Assembly (NCBI RefSeq): GCF_012273895.1
Contig: NC_052116.1
Location: forward strand, 3,410,001 to 3,474,000
Direction of reading: 5' to 3'
DNA from: Zerene cesonia
Lineage: Eukaryota; Arthropoda; Insecta; Lepidoptera; Pieridae
Length of the DNA: 64,000 bases
Below are positions 51,801 to 62,064 of this stretch, piece after piece. The number at the start of each line of letters is the position of its first letter. Position 1 is the first letter of the stretch. A program made the position numbers and the translations under genes. The notes below the pieces were generated by a model that was not told the DNA's origin, ran no database searches, and saw nothing but the letters and a program-made list of their open reading frames with translations.

Positions 51801-53094
51801 ACGGTTACATGGATGTCGAATGATATATTCCAGGTCTCAAACTAATAAAACGAATTGAAAATCAGCTTAATACCCGCTGTATTTGAAAATAAGATTTACA
51901 GTTGTGTTAATATGTCTGAAATGGGCTCATTAAAGTAATTGTAACCCAGCATTAAGGACGCTGTAATTACGATAATTTCTTGTGAAGGAAAAGCTCATTT
52001 CGTTGTTACCCCCAACTTCGGCAATAAAGATTTTTATGTTTTAATACAAGAGTTAAATATATAAAAAGAGAACGTCGAAAATCTACTTTATTCATTTCGA
52101 TATATTGCTTTCGATTTATAATATACAAGTTATTACAGATCTCTATACCAAAATTATATATTTAATAAATAAATCATGTCAATTTCCATTTTTGATTGCG
52201 TTGTCACCAACAATAAAAACCTGACCGCAACGCAAATCTATTAATATATTATTATAGTGCAGCTATAGTCTACTTCAGAAAATATCCCTTAATATACATA
52301 GACTTTCGAAAATATGAGCAATAGTTGTTTAGTAAGCTATGTTGGTATTAGAAGTTTAAACCATCCTACGCACACACCTGTACCACATGAGCCGAGATCA
52401 TTATAGTCTTAGCAGGCGCCGCAGTGCGTCCGAATTATAAAGCGCAGGTCATAGCGGTAACTGCCGGCCATTCATTTTGGCCACACAAAATATTGTTGCG
52501 GCGAACACGCGCAGATGCGATTTATTCCAGCCTTGCTGTATAAACACTGTTAAAGTTTTATTAAACTGACGTAAAAATATCATTTGTAAATGTATATTGG
52601 AGTGGCAAAATAGAGGTATGCTACTCCGTACATTGAAACTACGCGACAATATTTGCGTTTTAATTTCGATAGATCACAACAATTCCGTGTATAGTTATTT
52701 TATTTATTTCGTGATACTGATAAGACGTAATCGAAATTAGATACAGGTTTCAGAGCAGTAACCAAACACGAAAATTCAACGATACAAAAATGTGTTATCA
52801 CAAATTTACTATAATAACATCCAGGAGTTTGACTCATTTTGTGGTATAATAATAAAGTCATACAATGCACATATCACATGATCGTATAATTCCAGGACAT
52901 CCCAACTCAAGTACGTGTTACAGGACGTAACCGAAACCGACATGCCCACAGATCTCTGCGAACGAATCAACGAAGAGATGCGTTACGAGATGGTAAGGAC
53001 AAGTAAATATCCCTCCAGTGTATCGTGATGGTTTATTTATTGTTTTTGTATCGCATAAGCAACAGTGTCGTGTTTGCAGGCGGCAGAAAAATAA
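45844..53094 (+). CDS. Usp7-like: USP7-type ubiquitin carboxyl-terminal hydrolase, MATH plus catalytic domain, lacking the C-terminal ubiquitin-like domains
   Basis: Eight exons with matching phases: 45844-46163, 46510-46673, 48145-48404, 48727-48901, 49539-49731, 50156-50309, 51224-51357, 52896-52992 (499 codons). The first two encode the MATH/TRAF domain (substrate binding, with the DW pair of the peptide groove in KEDDWGF). The rest encode the USP fold: Cys box NQGATCYMNSLLQTLFFTN, the motif [20 protein letters not shown], and the His box HSGDNHGGHYVVF with WCKFDDD supplying the catalytic Asp. Cys, His and Asp are all present, with no frameshift. Human USP7 then continues for over 500 residues of ubiquitin-like domains and an activating tail. 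Here the next acceptor (53080) gives AAEK and a stop at 53092-53094, and no further USP7 exon was seen to 64000. The 5' exon with the start codon was not found. It is either a truncated paralogue, or USP7 whose distal exons lie beyond the window. Confidence 0.85.
46931..47228 (+). repeat. SINE-like repeat, family G
   Basis: Starts 'tcatcatcatcagcctatat', carries 'gctgggacacagaccagagg' and 'ccggtttcctcacgatgttt', and ends with 'gaggttctcaccacttagtc'. It matches 33284-33582 in order and orientation. Intronic in the USP7-like gene. Confidence 0.8.
47835..47955 (+). repeat. 3' part of a family E repeat
   Basis: Reads 'tttcacgcaaaaccactgga' and ends 'gtcggggcgaacggctagtg'. It lies in the USP7-like intron before the Cys-box exon. 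Confidence 0.65.
51718..51778. repeat. Inverted repeat, 14-bp arms
   Basis: Arm 'aattcgctactata' (51718-51731) is mirrored exactly at 51765-51778, around a 33-base loop rich in 'acta' units. Intronic in the USP7-like gene. Confidence 0.8.
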
Positions 53095-53348
53095 GATGCA
53101 GAAAGTTTAGGTCTGACACGTCCGTCTGCTCCGCGAAGTACTATACGAAGATATTCAGCGCTCTAAAACATTTCTTCACTTTACAGGCCATTGCCGGCTC
53201 TAAATATAAAGGAAGATAACCGATACGAAGCTTTGTTTTTGATATACAGTTTAGCTAGCCGGTGGCGAAACGCATTAAATTGAACGGGTGGGCTTATATC
53301 TCTAATTGATATGTGTATTTTTGTTGTAATAATTTATGTATCTCTATT

Positions 53349-53354
53349 AATAAA
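53349..53354 (+). terminator. Candidate polyadenylation signal of the USP7-like gene
   Basis: AATAAA about 255 bases after the stop at 53092-53094, followed by a T/G-rich stretch (about 53357-53390). It fits a short transcript ending here. Confidence 0.4.
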
Positions 53355-54212
53355 ATTTGTTGCATAATAATTGTTCAATGTGTTATTGTTAATTTATTTA
53401 CCTACACCCATACAGCTTGAGTGAACGTAGGTAAATTAATCATACATTTTCTGCTGGAGTGTATAATACGATCGTTGGTACGATACGATTTTTTTTATTT
53501 GAAAAAAAATCAAAATATCTAAAGCTCCTTACCACAGTATTTTTTTAAATTCAAAGAAGGCTCAAAGGCATAAACTAACAGGCATAAACTACCATTAACA
53601 GAATTGATATATGAACTGTATAGCGCTATAGCAAGCTGATTGCAATAGCGATTTGTTTGCTCAGTTAAAAAATGGGTTTTATCCTTCAACAATAAATCTC
53701 GTTCGTGCGGGCGATAAATTAGTCTCCGATTACTGGCGTTGCACAATGTTGTGATGCCCGGGAAAAACTATCATTCAGTATCGTCAACGTTATTTTAAAT
53801 AAAGTAAATTATGTCAAAGAACTGGAAAATATTGAAGTAAAAGAAAATGTTGAACTCATATGTAGGTATGAGTTCATTATCCCTATTTGATATTTTGATA
53901 TTAAATACCCCATTGACCCATTATTTTAATCTTATTTAATCATAAACAGTATAAATCCCGACGCAATTCTAAAAGCGTCTGGATTAATACATGTAATATT
54001 AATGAATATATATGTAATGTATATTTATGTTAGAGCGGGTAACTGAGGTTATACTGATAATTCGCCTGATAGTCAACTATTACCACCGTCCATGAACATA
54101 TTGCAGAAATATAACTTCTGCGAATTCGTTGCCCTTTTAAGACGCAAGGGATAAAGAAAGGATTGACTACGTGATAAATAAATGGACAGGGGAGAGTAAA
54201 GAAAAGAATACG

Positions 54213-54375
54213 GGTATAGAAATTAAAAACTTTTTAACGGATTTTAAACGCGATTTATTCATTATATTACTAACCCGACGTTTCGAACACTACAGCAAGC
54301 GTGGTCACGGGGAGACCGACTTGAATAAATCGCGTTTAAAATCCGTTAAAATGTTTTTAATTTCTAAATGTATAA
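54213..54375. mobile_element. MITE-like element, second copy
   Basis: Inverted ends 'agaaattaaaaactttttaa' and 'ttaaaatgtttttaatttct', with 'aacccgacgtttcgaacact' inside, as in 5759-5925. No coding capacity. Confidence 0.75.
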
Positions 54376-55228
54376 TACTCGCGTAAAATCAAACACAAAG
54401 AAAATACTAAGAATACGGGTCTGCAGCTTCTCCACTTATACTTATATATTCTCCACTTACCGAACAAAAAACACAGAAGCATTCGCATTTCTATTTTACC
54501 GAACTTCTGTAGGGTGAGGTACCTTGCCCGGTGCGAGTTCGCCTAATTCGTGCCGAAGCGTGCTCGACTCCCACACTCAGAATTTTTGAATATTTAAATA
54601 AGAAGGTATATATTCATTGCTTACTATAATTAAACTCCAATATGATCATAAATAACATAAATAATGTGATAATAATAAATTATTAATACTATAAAGATAA
54701 ATGAATATCAAGGTCTAAGGAAAATACACAATAACATAGTAATAAATACAATACCTATAGAATTGTAAGCAATTGCTACAAATTGTGCCGAACATCCGAA
54801 CGTTCATCATTTTAATTTCCTTTATTAGCACCCCGAAGTGAGCATAAAAATTGAATTCCAAACGTTTCGTTAAAACGAAGGAAACGTACATATAAAAAAT
54901 ATAATTTGACTGTATTTGTAGTAGATTTGTCCAATAAAATTAAGCACGAACTAACGTAATCCAAATAATAAGAGCGGCCATCAGAATATCTTCACTAATT
55001 AATCTGCGAGCTCCTTTATTAATTAGCGGAGTTTTTCATCGTCACGGCGAGGATTAAGTCTCAGTCTGTCAGTAATTGCCAGCTTGCTTCCGTTTTTCCT
55101 ATCTTAACTATGAAACTCGACTAAATTGTTAATTCGGTCACTTTGTGAGACGTCTGACATTCATGCAATGGAATTATAACATCGTTTACTATTCAACCCT
55201 AACCTATAATTTTTCCTATCCTGCTTTT

Positions 55229-55425
55229 AATATTACAAACGTGAAAATTTGTTAAAATGTTTGAAAGAAATGGAAGAAAGGTTGTCTGTTACTCTTTCAC
55301 GTCAGAATCGTGGAACGTATCTGGATATAATTTCGAATGGAGAGAGATTATAGTCTGGAACAGCATACAGGTTTGGCTGGGTTTTATTCCTGCTCGAACA
55401 AACCCATGGGTTGAAGCTAGCTGTT
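55229..55425 (+). repeat. Degraded short interspersed repeat
   Basis: Shows 'tattacaaacgtgaaaattt' and 'gttactctttcacgtcagaa' in family A order, then a diverged end 'gggttgaagctagctgtt'. Confidence 0.5.
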
Positions 55426-55657
55426 ATTAAAAAATTAAGTATGTTTATTTAACAAGTAACACATTCATTTTCCTTTTATTCTATGGCTATAATAAAATAG
55501 ATGTAGCAAGTATTATTTATATTTATATATATTGAATACTAACTACTACTAATTGTTATTATGTACAAAAGCGTTTTTAATATTAATTTCAGGTACACAA
55601 ATCAAATAACCAAACAAACAAGGTTGCGGGCTTTACCTAGTGAATATAGCAGCTGGG

Positions 55658-55665
55658 TATAAATA
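55658..55665 (+). promoter_or_regulatory. TATA box of Kunitz gene 1
   Basis: TATAAATA, 66-73 bases upstream of the start codon at 55731. This is a suitable distance for a short 5' leader, as expected for a small secretory gene. Confidence 0.55.
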
Positions 55666-55730
55666 GCTGTGATCAATCTAAAGAACGTTAATAATTAAGA
55701 GCTTCTGCATTATAATATTGTTTTATTATC

Positions 55731-58151
55731 ATGAATTATTTAATAAAATCGTTCTTTATTTTTATACACGTCTTGTTACTCTTAAACATAAGTGGTAAGG
55801 TTTTTAATTTTATTTTAATAATAAACATATTCGAATTTTTATTAAAAAAGTCTTATTTATTTGAATTTAACGTGAAATAAACTGTAAATAAATATTTCGC
55901 TTAACGCTTAACAATATTCGTTTATTTGTTATCATATTGTATATTGATAATTTTAACAGATGCAAGACCAGATTTCTGTTCCGACTCCCCTGCCACTGGA
56001 ACATGTAGAGGACTGTTACCAAGGTAATATTCGCATAAATTGTATATGATTTTATTTTTCAAAATAAATGCACTACAAACGACTCTATCCGCACCAATTA
56101 CGCTAACTCTGCTTTTGGAGAAAAAGGTTTTTTATAAAATCCCAGGCAACTGACTTAATGGTTCAGAGGGTAAGCGATCATCAACGCCCATGTACTTCTT
56201 CAAAAGTGGAGGACCTTACAAGGAATGGACTGGGATGGGTGAGGACAAGGATACAAGCCGTGCAGGCTTGTATCAACCTATCTCATGGTACTTTAGATCT
56301 GTTGGGGTGTGTTAGCTTTCCCGCTACGAATTGGCCCAATACGTGCCGAAGCGTGTTTGACACATTCCTACATTTAACACATGGTGGAAAAAATTTACAT
56401 CTTAATATAAAAAACTTTGCAATGAAACGCAAAATAAGCCAATTTGCCGCTAAAATTCTACCGACCATCATCAATCCAGTCTACTGCTAGAGTGGCACAT
56501 GCTGAGTGGCTTACGCCTTCCACGCTAGATGCGCGTGCCCATACATATTTATATATTTTTACTATTTAGTTTTTTTTTGTCATATTATTTTAACTTTTTT
56601 TTTTGTATTTTGAACCTTCTGTCTTTCGAATAAGTATCGCGAAAGGCTATTGTGTAATTGTATGTGTCTGGACTTAAGCCAGAGGTGTAAGCTGATAACA
56701 GATCAAACCGATTAAATTAAAATATCTTTTATATACTTAGTCTGGCCATAAATACTGTTACACTTAATTATAAAAAAATATTACATTTGAATTTCGAATC
56801 TGNNNNNNNNNNNNNNNNNNNNNNNNNNNNNNNNNNNNNNNNNNNNNNNNNNNNNNNNNNNNNNNNNNNNNNNNNNNNNNNNNNNNNNNNNNNNNNNNNN
56901 NNNNNNNNNNNNNNNNNNNNNNNNNNNNNNNNNNNNNNNNNNNNNNNNNNNNNNNNNNNNNNNNNNNNNNNNNNNNNNNNNNNNNNNNNNNNNNNNNNNN
57001 NNNNNNNNNNNNNNNNNNNNNNNNNNNNNNNNNNNNNNNNNNNNNNNNNNNNNNNNNNNNNNNNNNNNNNNNNNNNNNNNNNNNNNNNNNNNNNNNNNNN
57101 NNNNNNNNNNNNNNNNNNNNNNNNNNNNNNNNNNNNNNNNNNNNNNNNNNNNNNNNNNNNNNNNNNNNNNNNNNNNNNNNNNNNNNNNNNNNNNNNNNNN
57201 NNNNNNNNNNNNNNNNNNNNNNNNNNNNNNNNNNNNNNNNNNNNNNNNNNNNNNNNNNNNNNNNNNNNNNNNNNNNNNNNNNNNNNNNNNNNNNNNNNNN
57301 NNNNNNNNNNNNNNNNNNNNNNNNNNNNNNNNNNNNNNNNNNNNNNNNNNNNNNNNNNNNNNNNNNNNNNNNNNNNNNNNNNNNNNNNNNNNNNNNNNNN
57401 NNNNNNNNNNNNNNNNNNNNNNNNNNNNNNNNNNNNNNNNNNNNNNNNNNNNNNNNNNNNNNNNNNNNNNNNNNNNNNNNNNNNNNNNNNNNNNNNNNNN
57501 NNNNNNNNNNNNNNNNNNNNNNNNNNNNNNNNNNNNNNNNNNNNNNNNNNNNNNNNNNNNNNNNNNNNNNNNNNNNNNNNNNNNNNNNNNNNNNNNNNNN
57601 NNNNNNNNNNNNNNNNNNNNNNNNNNNNNNNNNNNNNNNNNNNNNNNNNNNNNNNNNNNNNNNNNNNNNNNNNNNNNNNNNNNNNNNNNNNNNNNNNNNN
57701 NNNNNNNNNNNNNNNNNNNNNNNNNNNNNNNNNNNNNNNNNNNNNNNNNNNNNNNNNNNNNNNNNNNNNNNNNNNNNNNNNNNNNNNNNNNNNNNNNNNN
57801 NNAGTAATAAATGTTATTTGCAGTTAACAATTTTCTTTTTTCTTTATTACAATATTTATGGCAAGACTAGGTATAAAAATATATAAAAGTACATAAAAGT
57901 ATATAACCAAAAAGTTTATTTTTACCATGAACGCGCTAATCTCAGGAACTATTGAACCGAATTGAACAAATTTGTTTCAAAGATATTTTGAGACCCGAGA
58001 TATGACATAGGATACTATTTATTACCAGTATAAATATTTTTTCAGATATTATTACGACAACGGCGCCTGTATAAAGTTCTATTATGGAGGTTGTCAAGGG
58101 AACGACAATAATTTTGAAACTCAGGAGGAATGCATGAAAATATGTGCTTAA
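55731..58151 (+). CDS. Kunitz-type serine protease inhibitor 1 (secreted, single domain, P1 Arg)
   Basis: Three exons, phases matching: 55731-55794 (signal peptide, MNYLIKSFFIFIHVLLLLNI), 55960-56023 and 58046-58151. The mature part starts at ARPDFC, the usual Kunitz beginning. It has all six cysteines in the order C1 (DFC), C2 (TGTC), C3 (NGAC), C4 (FYYGGC), C5 (EEC), C6 (KIC) and ends one residue after C6. The reactive-site residue after C2 is Arg, predicting trypsin-like targets. C2 to C3 has 13 residues instead of the 15 seen in the other four inhibitors here, so the loop before the central strand is two residues shorter. The second intron contains the 1000-N gap, so an extra exon there cannot be excluded. 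A poly(A) signal is at 58218-58223. Confidence 0.88.
56150..56500 (+). repeat. Repeat-like segment in Kunitz 1 intron
   Basis: GC-richer than its surroundings, open in one frame for 110 codons, but no domain recognisable. The piece 'cgtgccgaagcgtg' with nearby 'cgcctaattcgtg' / 'gcccaatacgtg' recurs at about 54540-54570, which suggests a dispersed repeat rather than a gene. Confidence 0.4.
56803..57802. other. Assembly gap (1000 N)
   Basis: Exactly 1000 N, the usual placeholder for a gap of unknown size. It falls within the intron between Kunitz 1 exons 2 and 3, so the true distance and content there are unknown. Confidence 0.98.
57926..58020 (+). repeat. 5' fragment of a family E repeat
   Basis: 'catgaacgcgctaatctcag' followed by 'gaactattgaaccgaattga', matching the start of the 12441-12603 element. 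It sits just before Kunitz 1 exon 3. Confidence 0.6.
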
Positions 58152-58217
58152 TAATTGTGAATTTCTTGATAAAACCAAACAAATTATATGACGAACTGAT
58201 TTTCCTATGACTTAATG

Positions 58218-58223
58218 AATAAA
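58218..58223 (+). terminator. Poly(A) signal of Kunitz gene 1
   Basis: AATAAA 67 bases after the stop codon of Kunitz 1. Confidence 0.6.
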
Positions 58224-59424
58224 AAATGAAACGAACAGACAATTAACTGTTTTATTTCCAATATCATACAATGACCTTCCACATTTGGTATTATGACATC
58301 ATTGATTTAATTTTCAGCTGTACAAATGATGATAATAACATAATAAATAAGTGAATTCCTTTATTTTAAACAAAACGTAGATACGTAAATTATGTGCAAA
58401 ATGTAATTCAATTGTAAGTTGTAACCAAATCGTAATAGCACTATTTCTATATTAATAAAACTGCATAATTTCTTTGTTTATTTTAACCCGGTACACAGGA
58501 ACTGTTGTACCGATTAGTACATAGAGTAACAGGGTAACTTTAGTATTTTTTTTTTTAATATGAAAGATTACTTTGTTGTAAAATATCTATATACGAACAT
58601 AGAAAAAATACAGTTTTGTTTGATAACAATGTTTAATGATCCTAATTTCGTTCATGAGAAGAAACCATGAACATGAATCCATGTTTTTGGTAGATTGGGG
58701 CTTAAAAAGGAAATCTAATACAGGAGGGAAGGAATGTGATCATTCCGCCAAAGTCAGAACACAATTGACTTTCGAATTGGAGAAAAAAAATTAGAATCTT
58801 GGTCAGAATACACAAGGTCGCTCATCTCCTTGTCAATAAAGAAAAACAATCATAAAAAGAGATGTGAATACATCCGCTCCATGTCCTACTAAGAGATGCG
58901 GATTATCACTAAAACCATGCTCCACAACTATGCCCTATCTATTTTTAAAACAAATCGTTACAAATACAACATGTTTATTTTTATGTGTACGTTGTTTTAA
59001 TTAATAATTTATCGATTCTTATTCTCATGCTTTGATAAAGAACTTGGGGAGGCAAATTGATTTTTGTTAAATGTAACGGTGCATTAAATAGCTTTAATGT
59101 GAACATGTTTAGCTGTTTTGCAATTGCAATAAAATGTAAGATATATTTGTGTGTTTGTACGCTGAATCGTCTGTTGCATATTGACGGAGTGGTGTATTTG
59201 TTTGAGTTGACCATAGAAATGGGTATGATTGAGACTTTATAAAAAAGGTCGCTTTAAACAAAGGAATATTTACTTGTTCAAAAAGATAAAAATCAGGGTA
59301 AAAACAATGCAGGCAACACCCAGCGCCTTCCTAGTTAATCTGAATGAGAGTATATATGGTCATAATCGATGTGTAACTGGCTACTTAGTATTTATTAAGT
59401 ACTCTCATCACTTGATATCTGGAA
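58224..59424. other. Intergenic stretch between Kunitz 1 and Kunitz 2
   Basis: AT-rich, no exon recognised. 'gagtatatatgg' at about 59348-59359 could serve as a TATA element for Kunitz 2, about 70 bases before its start codon. Confidence 0.5.
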
Positions 59425-60428
59425 ATGATGAAGATTTTACTGAAGTTATCTTTTGTGTATATATTATTTTCACTTCTTTTTCACATAAATGGTAAGTTTT
59501 TAGATGGTATTTTTTTTTTTTTTTTGATAATAGGGGCCTAATTAATTACTTGTTATTATACTATTATAAGTTCGTATTATACGTATTATAACGTTCTGAG
59601 ATAGCATCGTTTACAGCAATGAGTTTGTATGTATGTTATCGTAAAATCTTAAACACCGTTGCATAATTATCTATTTCGTTACATTTTTTATTTGTCGAAA
59701 AATTGTGTTCATGCCTACTACTTACAATTATAAATAGTATTTTTGGATTTTGGAAAGTGAAACAGTTAAAATGTGAAATGCCATTCGACGTAGCTTATGT
59801 ATGGCGTAAATAAGGTACGGTTTATTTAAAAAATCTACACGGAGATGAAAGTCCCGCGAAGAGATGTCTTCTCATACTAATCGAATATCTACAAAAAAAA
59901 TATTCTGAAAAGGTCTTCTACAAATTCTGTGAGAGACACCACATTAGACGATGAGAAATATTCATCTTTGTAATTTAGTTACATAAAGAGAATTTTAGTT
60001 TTGGGATTTTAATTTCAATAAAACAGAGTCAAATTATTATTACATTTTGTTTCCTCTCTATTGGAGGAATGCTCAACAAGTCTTATATTTTTAGGTGTAA
60101 ATTCCATTGACATGCTTGATATTACCCGACCATCTGATTGTTTCTTGCAACCGGAATCTGGGATGTGTCTTGCTCATATTAAAGCGTAAGTTGATGATTA
60201 AAATTATTAAATACATTATTGTTGTTATTTATCTTTATTTCTAATGCGGAGAGTTATTTTATGAAACAATGTCTTCATAAAAAATTTATGTGTTTCAGAT
60301 ATTATTTTGATATCAATGTGGGATCGTGTAGGACATTTATTTACGGAGGTTGTGGAGGAAATGGCAATCGTTTCGCAACAATGTCGCAGTGTATGCGGAC
60401 TTGCGGAGATGTGTACGATGACGCATAA
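59425..60428 (+). CDS. Kunitz-type serine protease inhibitor 2 (secreted, P1 Leu)
   Basis: Three exons: 59425-59491 (signal peptide starting MMKILLKLSFVYILFSLLFH; the first of two adjacent ATGs was taken), 60095-60185 and 60299-60428, joined at phases 1 and 2. After a short acidic N-terminal segment (GVNSIDMLDITRPSDC) come the six cysteines with standard Kunitz spacing, including FIYGGC and GNGNRFATMSQC, and a tail DVYDDA. The residue after C2 is Leu, which in this family points to chymotrypsin- or elastase-like targets rather than trypsin. It is the closest relative of Kunitz 4 on the other strand: both share the V.SI N-terminal segment and GGCGGNGNRFATM. A poly(A) signal lies at 60465-60470. 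Confidence 0.9.
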
Positions 60429-60464
60429 CCATTTTGTTTGATTATTTAATCACTATCGAGGAGA

Positions 60465-60470
60465 AATAAA
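60465..60470 (+). terminator. Poly(A) signal of Kunitz gene 2
   Basis: AATAAA 37 bases after the Kunitz 2 stop codon. Confidence 0.6.
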
Positions 60471-60581
60471 GAATGATATAATAAATACTTGTTTTTTTTC
60501 GCGTACCTTAATTTCTATATCAAAAATGTTAAAACATTATGTACCATTATAGTGATGATCTTATTTTAGTAGTAAATTATA

Positions 60582-60638
60582 ATGTCAAAATATTTAAACT
60601 ATTATTTTATTCTACTATTATTTATGATCATATTATGA
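60582..60638 (+). pseudogene. Broken leader exon candidate for Kunitz 3
   Basis: ATG followed by MSKYLNYYFILLLFMIIL and a TGA. Composition and length match the leader exons of Kunitz 1 and 2, and it sits at the right place, upstream of the Kunitz 3 exons. But it ends in a stop with no GT donor before it, whereas the others end in a phase-1 G and GTAAG. It may be a decayed leader, or chance in AT-rich DNA. Confidence 0.35.
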
Positions 60639-60825
60639 CAATTTAAAAACTGCTGCCTTATTGCTGGTAGGTATAATATCGCGGTACTAAAGCACATAAA
60701 GATGTCTAGTTGAGGATTAAATGTAGTACCCACCTAGTTCTATTTCTATATCATAGGAAGCTTATTAATGTTGTTTGCTTTCCTCACAGGAAATGATATA
60801 TCTAAATTGTACAATCTTCTTACAG

Positions 60826-61164
60826 TTGCTAGGCCAGATTTCTGTAACGACCCACCAGAAACCGGAATGTGTAAGATGCTTATAAAAAGGTAAAAAATTT
60901 ATAACATAAGCAAAAAATTAAAGTAAAACCTGCTCAGTACCAAGACAGAACCATAAATTATTTAGAAAAAATCAGTCTGAGAATTTTGTTTTTTTTTGTG
61001 TGATATTGTGGTTGTCTAATCGTACACTATTAAATGATTTCAGATATTATTACTCAGATGAATTGGGCATTTGCGATGTGTTCTACTACGGAGGATGTGA
61101 TGGCAACCGCAACAATTTTGAAACTAGGGAATCATGCTTAGATACATGTGCTAGTCCATCTTAA
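60826..61164 (+). CDS. Kunitz-type inhibitor module 3 (P1 Lys), leader exon uncertain
   Basis: Two exons, 60826-60889 and 61044-61164, encode a complete Kunitz domain: VARPDFC, TGMC with Lys next (P1, trypsin-type), GIC, FYYGGC, ESC, DTC, ending in ASPS and a stop. C2 to C3 has 15 residues. The first exon begins at phase 1, exactly as in Kunitz 1 and 2, so a leader exon ending in a single base is needed. No intact one lies between Kunitz 2 and here. The Kunitz 2 leader (59425-59491) would splice in frame and give a secreted protein. An alternative is unspliced read-through from ATG at 60768 (MLFAFLTGNDISKLYNLLT), a poor signal peptide. It is closest to Kunitz 1 in sequence (ARPDFC, NNFET). 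Its 3' end meets that of Kunitz 4, with 162 bases between the two stops. A poly(A) signal is at 61277-61282. Confidence 0.8.
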
Positions 61165-61326
61165 CACAATAATATTTATAAAAGTAAATTGCAACATTGA
61201 AGCATTTTAATGCATGAAATAGAAGACGTTTATCTTATTTGTATTATATTTTATTTCTTATAATATAAATGAATTTAATAAATTTTAGAGTGCAATGTAA
61301 AACTACCACTAAAATTGCGTAATTTA

Positions 61327-61906
61327 TTATGCGTTAACGTTTTCGCCCTTGCAAGTCTTCATACACTGGAACATAGTTGCGAAACGATTGCCATTCCCTC
61401 CGCAGCCTCCGTAGACAAACTTGTTACACGATTTCGCATTGATATCAAAGAAATATCTGAAAAATTTTAATATTTACAGGAACATTTGATTGAAAATCTT
61501 TATTTGTTGCATATAGTTGTCAAGATAGAAAATGTGTGTGTGTGTGTAAGATGATAAATTTAGTTATAGTAGGTACCTAACGACTTGTACTATTTGTAAG
61601 AAGAATGTGAAGACTTAAAAAAGGTACATAAAATTGAGCTAGGGTATATATGCAATGTTAATTTCTCGAGTAATTATAATCAAAGCTTCGAGAAAATAGC
61701 GGTTATGAATAAGGTCTTGGTCAATCAGCTTAATCGTAGGTAGGCCTGGACACTCACTGCATTTATTCGTGTAACGTGAAATAATTTTAGGTATATTTTA
61801 TTATAAACTTACAGAGTCTGATACGCAAAGCATCTTCCAGTATCCGGTTGCAAATAACAAGCAGATGGTCGGTCAATATCAGGCATTATATTAATAGAAT
61901 CTACAC
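61327..61906 (-). CDS. Kunitz-type inhibitor module 4 (P1 Phe), leader exon uncertain
   Basis: Two exons on the minus strand, 61906-61813 and 61456-61327, encode a full domain: N-terminal VDSINIMPDIDRPSAC, then TGRC with Phe after C2 (P1, chymotrypsin-type), KSC, FVYGGC, MFQC, KTC and a tail ending in ENVNA. It is an inverted paralogue of Kunitz 2 (both keep GGCGGNGNRFATM). The first exon starts at phase 1. No intact leader exon was found between it and Kunitz 5. The large leader exon of Kunitz 5 (62885-62651) ends at phase 1 and would join in frame, giving Arg at the junction. So Kunitz 4 and 5 could be alternative outputs of one transcription unit. Confidence 0.82.
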
Positions 61907-62064
61907 CTATAAATAAACATGAAAATGAAACTTTTAAAAGAATTTTCAAATAGGGAAATCAAATGGAGCACAATATTATTTTGTATGAATTGAATTACTA
62001 ATACAATACTCTCAAAGTAGGAACATTTTCTCAAGTAACAATTTCCAGTATATATAAGTTCCAT

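Larger units (their letters stand above)
53095..55657. other. Intergenic stretch after the USP7-like gene
   Basis: Holds a poly(A) signal (53349-53354), a MITE copy (54213-54375), a repeat fragment (about 54500-54600, shared with 56330-56400) and a short interspersed repeat (55229-55425). I searched it for exons of USP7 ubiquitin-like domains and saw none. Confidence 0.55.

Noticed and set aside
56781..57830. Two open frames of about 350 codons
   Set aside because: They consist almost wholly of N from the assembly gap.
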